Source: Parapristionchus giblindavisi
Lineage: Eukaryota > Nematoda > Chromadorea > Rhabditida > Diplogasteridae
Direction: 5' to 3'
Assembly: GCA_943737045.1 (NCBI GenBank)
Contig: CALSFV010000007.1
Coordinates: 1,575,001 to 1,639,000, forward strand
DNA: 64,000 nt
Below the pieces are notes generated by a model. The model worked only from the letters and a program-made list of their open reading frames with translations, made no database searches and had not been told where the DNA came from. The translations under genes were made by a program, and so were the position numbers. Each line of letters starts with the position of its first letter. Position 1 is the first letter of the stretch. Shown in pieces: positions 62,501 through 64,000 of this stretch.

Positions 62501-63241
62501 CAGGCCATCTATGAATCGGTTAGAAAGACTGACTGTCTCTGTTCAAAGTTGCGAAAGGAAAAGGAAAAGCACGGGAAACTCTCCTCGTTTTGCACCTCTT
62601 ATTGTTCTTTACGTGATGTTTGACAAGCAACTTTATTTTGATAGGATCACAATGCATCAAATTTAGCAGCCGTTTTTGAAATCCTAACTCACGGACTATG
62701 AATTCGTTAAGGATGAAGCTCCTTCCTACAACTTCACGAAGTTCAAGATTCCCACTACGATCTACTATTCGGCCGCCGATGCCCTCGTGACTGTTAAGGA
62801 TGTTAATGTGAGATAATCATTTACACGATTTCATTTTGATAACTACTTATCATTATCAAATTCATTATTTCCTCTTATTCCAAAGTGCCACGCTATACTA
62901 TTTCGTGAAAGGATATCCAGTGCTTACTTTTCTCTCTTAAATCTCAATCCAATTTTGTTCACGCTCTGGCAACGCTCTCTAGCAGACAAAGAAAGCGAGA
63001 GAGCATTGTCAGAGAGTTTGAAATTAACCCATGGTCTGCTTTCAATTTTGGTCGATTTCTTTAGAACATCCTCGATACATACTCGACATGTACCCTTGGA
63101 AAGGCAGTCAAACTGACTGGTTTTTCTCACATGGACTTTGTGTGGGGAGACAGAGCAAAGGCGGAGATCTACGATCATATCATCATGGACATCAATATGT
63201 TCGAGGCTAAGCCTAAATTTGATGCTGAATTCGGTATTTAG
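53103..63241 (+). CDS. lipl: Lysosomal-acid-lipase-type secreted lipase, 11 exons, 396 aa
   Basis: Hydrolyses neutral lipids (cholesteryl esters, triglycerides) in lysosomes or after secretion; nematode LIPL proteins work in gut fat mobilisation. Exons 53103-53183, 53514-53616, 53766-53873, 55737-55851, 56015-56111, 61372-61425, 61785-61877, 61991-62122, 62384-62518, 62712-62807 and 63065-63241; lengths keep one frame to TAG. Signal peptide [18 protein letters not shown]-terminal [18 protein letters not shown], oxyanion-loop [22 protein letters not shown], nucleophile elbow GHSQG (Ser) split between exons 5 and 6, [22 protein letters not shown], the Asp in YYSAADALV and the His in [10 protein letters not shown]. 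Length and motif order are normal and all catalytic residues are present. Exons 3, 6 and 10 use AAG acceptors. Intron 3 (1.9 kb) holds a LINE, SINE pieces and a MITE; intron 5 (5.3 kb) holds nested palindromes. AATAAA follows at about 63293. Which lipl paralogue is unknown. Confidence 0.92.
53192..53300. mobile_element. MITE, GAAAGCGAGAGA family, lipase intron 1
   Basis: CTCTCGGTAAAAGAAAGCGAGAG core and partial arms (GATACACC / CCTCAAGC); decayed copy of the family listed at 3681-3797. Confidence 0.7.
53430..53503. repeat. (AT)n microsatellite, lipase intron 1
   Basis: A TA run of about 37 units ending shortly before the exon 2 acceptor TTTCAG. Confidence 0.97.
53935..55265 (-). mobile_element. 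5'-truncated LINE in lipase intron 3
   Basis: Minus strand, opposite to the host gene. The frame opens at about 55265 within the RT domain: [18 protein letters not shown], then FADDV (catalytic) followed at once by a stop where related elements have Lys (55070), then [32 protein letters not shown] and [20 protein letters not shown], ending at 54233. A 3' UTR runs to about 53938, ending in GATAAATAAATAAAA. The 5' junction carries a 17-bp inverted copy of its own end (55228-55244 against 55261-55277). CR1/Jockey group by motif style. One nonsense change, so recently dead. Confidence 0.88.
55285..55440 (+). mobile_element. SINE copy, lipase intron 3
   Basis: GATCACGCGGTAAAGTAGGTCC, ATTATCACTGGTCAAGCAGTG and CCTTGAATGACGG follow the same order as in 44669-44905. 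Head missing. Confidence 0.75.
55465..55584. mobile_element. MITE, TTAAGGGAGCGTAACCTCTC ends
   Basis: Inverted ends TTAAGGGAGCGTAACCTC and GAGGTTACGCTCCCTTTAA with ACAACGAGAGAGCGTAGAGCG inside. Same family as 47431-47552. Separates two SINE pieces. Confidence 0.88.
55585..55705 (+). mobile_element. SINE 3' fragment, lipase intron 3
   Basis: TTGGCATAGAATTATCACTG, ACCAAGCAGTGATCTCACGC and CCTTTTGAGAAATAAGG. Follows the MITE directly and may continue the SINE at 55285, or be a second copy. Confidence 0.65.
57226..57793. mobile_element. GGGGGGCGATCG palindrome, copy 3, right end lost
   Basis: Starts in a G run then CGATCGTTTTGCCAACAATCG and CATAAAGCGGTTGGGATTTG. The inverted arm returns through ACCGTACACTCCCACTGA to TTTATGATCCGTTTC, but the closing CGATCGCCCCCC is missing. 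Diverged from copies 1 and 2. Confidence 0.82.
57990..58222. mobile_element. GC-rich palindrome, ACTCCGGTATTTTTTT ends
   Basis: TACTCCGGTATTTTTTTCCG and CGGACAAAAAAATACCGGAG are inverted; inner GGGGCAGCACCATGGTG / CACCATTGTGCTGCCCA and GAAACCCAAGAGATTTGGG / CCAAATCCCGTGGGGT. The GC-rich centre contrasts with the surroundings. Confidence 0.78.
59121..59254. mobile_element. MITE, GCATACGGCCAC ends
   Basis: GTGGCCGTATGCAAGAACC and GGTTCATGCATACGGCCAC are inverted; TTTTCCAGGAAAATG and GGCGTCATTAGCGTAGGCG arms. Same family as 23459-23592. Confidence 0.88.
59302..60020. mobile_element. CAAGGGAA-type palindrome with mirrored tRNA-like arms
   Basis: Left end TCA plus CAAGGGAACC. Arms GACGAGCTGAGTTTCGA... 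and CGAAACTCAGCTCGTC are inverted (relatives of 2340-2600). Each arm carries a tRNA-like stretch (59510-59575 with CACAGGTTCGATCCCTCTAG; inverse at 59830-59895). The right terminal CCCTTG is missing. Confidence 0.75.
60545..60628. mobile_element. MITE, GTTACATTTGCCTTAC ends
   Basis: CGTTACATTTGCCTTACGCC and CACTTAAGGCAAATGTAACG are inverted; GTAACGACGG / GGTTACGGTG inside. Same family as 23743-23862. Confidence 0.85.
61628..61755. mobile_element. MITE, GAAAGCGAGAGA family, lipase intron 6
   Basis: AAAGATACACCCCAACATAA to AGTAGCTTGGGGTATACCTTT with CTCTCTCGTAGACAAAGAAAG. Third-to-last intron insertion of this family in the lipase gene. Confidence 0.78.
62930..63045. mobile_element. MITE, GAAAGCGAGAGA family, lipase intron 10
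   Basis: GCTCTCTAGCAGACAAAGAAAGCGAGAGAGC core with decayed arms, just before the last lipase exon. Confidence 0.72.
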
Positions 63242-64000
63242 AAGACATTTCATGATAAATTATTTAATGCTATTAATTGTGTTGCATAGTTGGAATAAAA
63301 AATTTGAAAGATTACACTGACTGATAAACAAAAGTAGAGATGTCTGTGTCATTGGTGGAGAGATCCCAGACAGTTTAAATGAAAAAAAAAACATTAACAG
63401 AATTAGCTGATGACAACTGCCATTAAGCGTAATTCAATAGTTGTGATGATGCGTTTAATAAATTCGCATGTTAAAGTTATGCCAGAAGTTTAAAATGTGT
63501 TGTAGAGTGAAACAGGGTATAGTCCAAGGTATTATCTATTATCTATGTAGATAATGCCGTTTGGCCCCCTCAAGGACCGAAGGTACGCGGACTCCCGCCA
63601 GTACGATGGTAGGATCTATTTATGAGAACCATCGGACCAACTTTTTTGAAACAAGAAGTCGAGAGTGTCCTACCATGCACATCACAGTCTACTCTTGATA
63701 AATGTGTTCAAATGAAAAATTGGAATCTCGGAGAATGAGAGACTGACCTGCCCTTCCTTCGTGCGAGTCTCTAATGAAAAAAGGAAGCGATGTCTCTTTG
63801 TGATGCCAAAACTAAACTTAAATATCGATTTCGTTTCGGCTCACACAAAATTAACCATTTTCAGATCCAGTTCTTTTATTTTATTTCACGCCGACATTAT
63901 GAAAATTTTCCCAAAAATATAATTTCGAAAGACGAAAGGAGAATCAATATGTGTTAATGATCTCTTTACTAGACACACAACACTCTATAACATCCCATCG
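63242..64000. other. Downstream flank of the lipase, no gene seen
   Basis: AATAAA near 63293 is the likely lipase polyadenylation signal. The remainder is AT-rich with an imperfect hairpin TATTATCTATTATCTATGTAG near 63528. No exon supported to the window end. Confidence 0.5.

Overview
The window is nuclear DNA from a nematode. It carries a ten-exon serpentine chemoreceptor gene of the Str/Srh/Sri style, a lysosomal-acid-lipase-type (lipl) gene, and short genes split into many small exons whose introns usually end in TTTCAG or AAG. It also has tRNA-Ile(AAU) genes and a hairpin that exactly matches the 3' end of the nematode SL1 leader. The dense, young, nested palindromic transposons would suit a diplogastrid such as Pristionchus or another fast-evolving rhabditid, but I cannot fix the genus. 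Nothing here is prokaryotic: there are no operons, ribosome binding sites or CRISPR arrays.

Layout. 1-2.7 kb: a 562-bp direct repeat, a 28-copy 21-bp minisatellite, and a hAT-like element (8-bp target duplication) nested in a Harbinger-like palindrome. 3.0-10 kb: two minus-strand genes, the 3' exons of an unrecognised gene and a nearly complete 331-residue chemoreceptor. 10.3-13 kb: a Harbinger-like MITE, a tRNA-Ile gene, tRNA pseudogenes and another hAT-like element. 13.4-18.6 kb: a Penelope-like reverse transcriptase ORF split by a 4.1-kb array of about 67 copies of a 61-bp piece of its own coding sequence. 19.8-21.8 kb: tiny two-exon secreted-peptide genes, one a 42-residue precursor with a Lys-Arg site followed by a Cys-Cys peptide. 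23-52 kb: a dispersed tandem family of a four-pass membrane protein, with one pseudogene (A) and two intact copies (B, 198 aa; C, 200 aa), and retroelement, Tc1 and palindrome insertions between them. A secreted Cys-rich protein gene (171 aa, minus strand) lies at 29.5-31.1 kb. 53.1-63.2 kb: an intact 11-exon lipase (396 aa) whose introns hold a LINE, SINEs, MITEs and a 4.9-kb nest of palindromes inserted exactly between the halves of the GHSQG catalytic motif.

Gene models were assembled by eye from exon/intron junctions, checking that exon lengths keep the frame. The lipase, membrane-protein copies B and C, the secreted Cys-rich gene and the 42-residue peptide are all phase-consistent. The chemoreceptor has one unresolved phase. 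Transposon boundaries rest on terminal inverted repeats with matching target duplications wherever these are stated.
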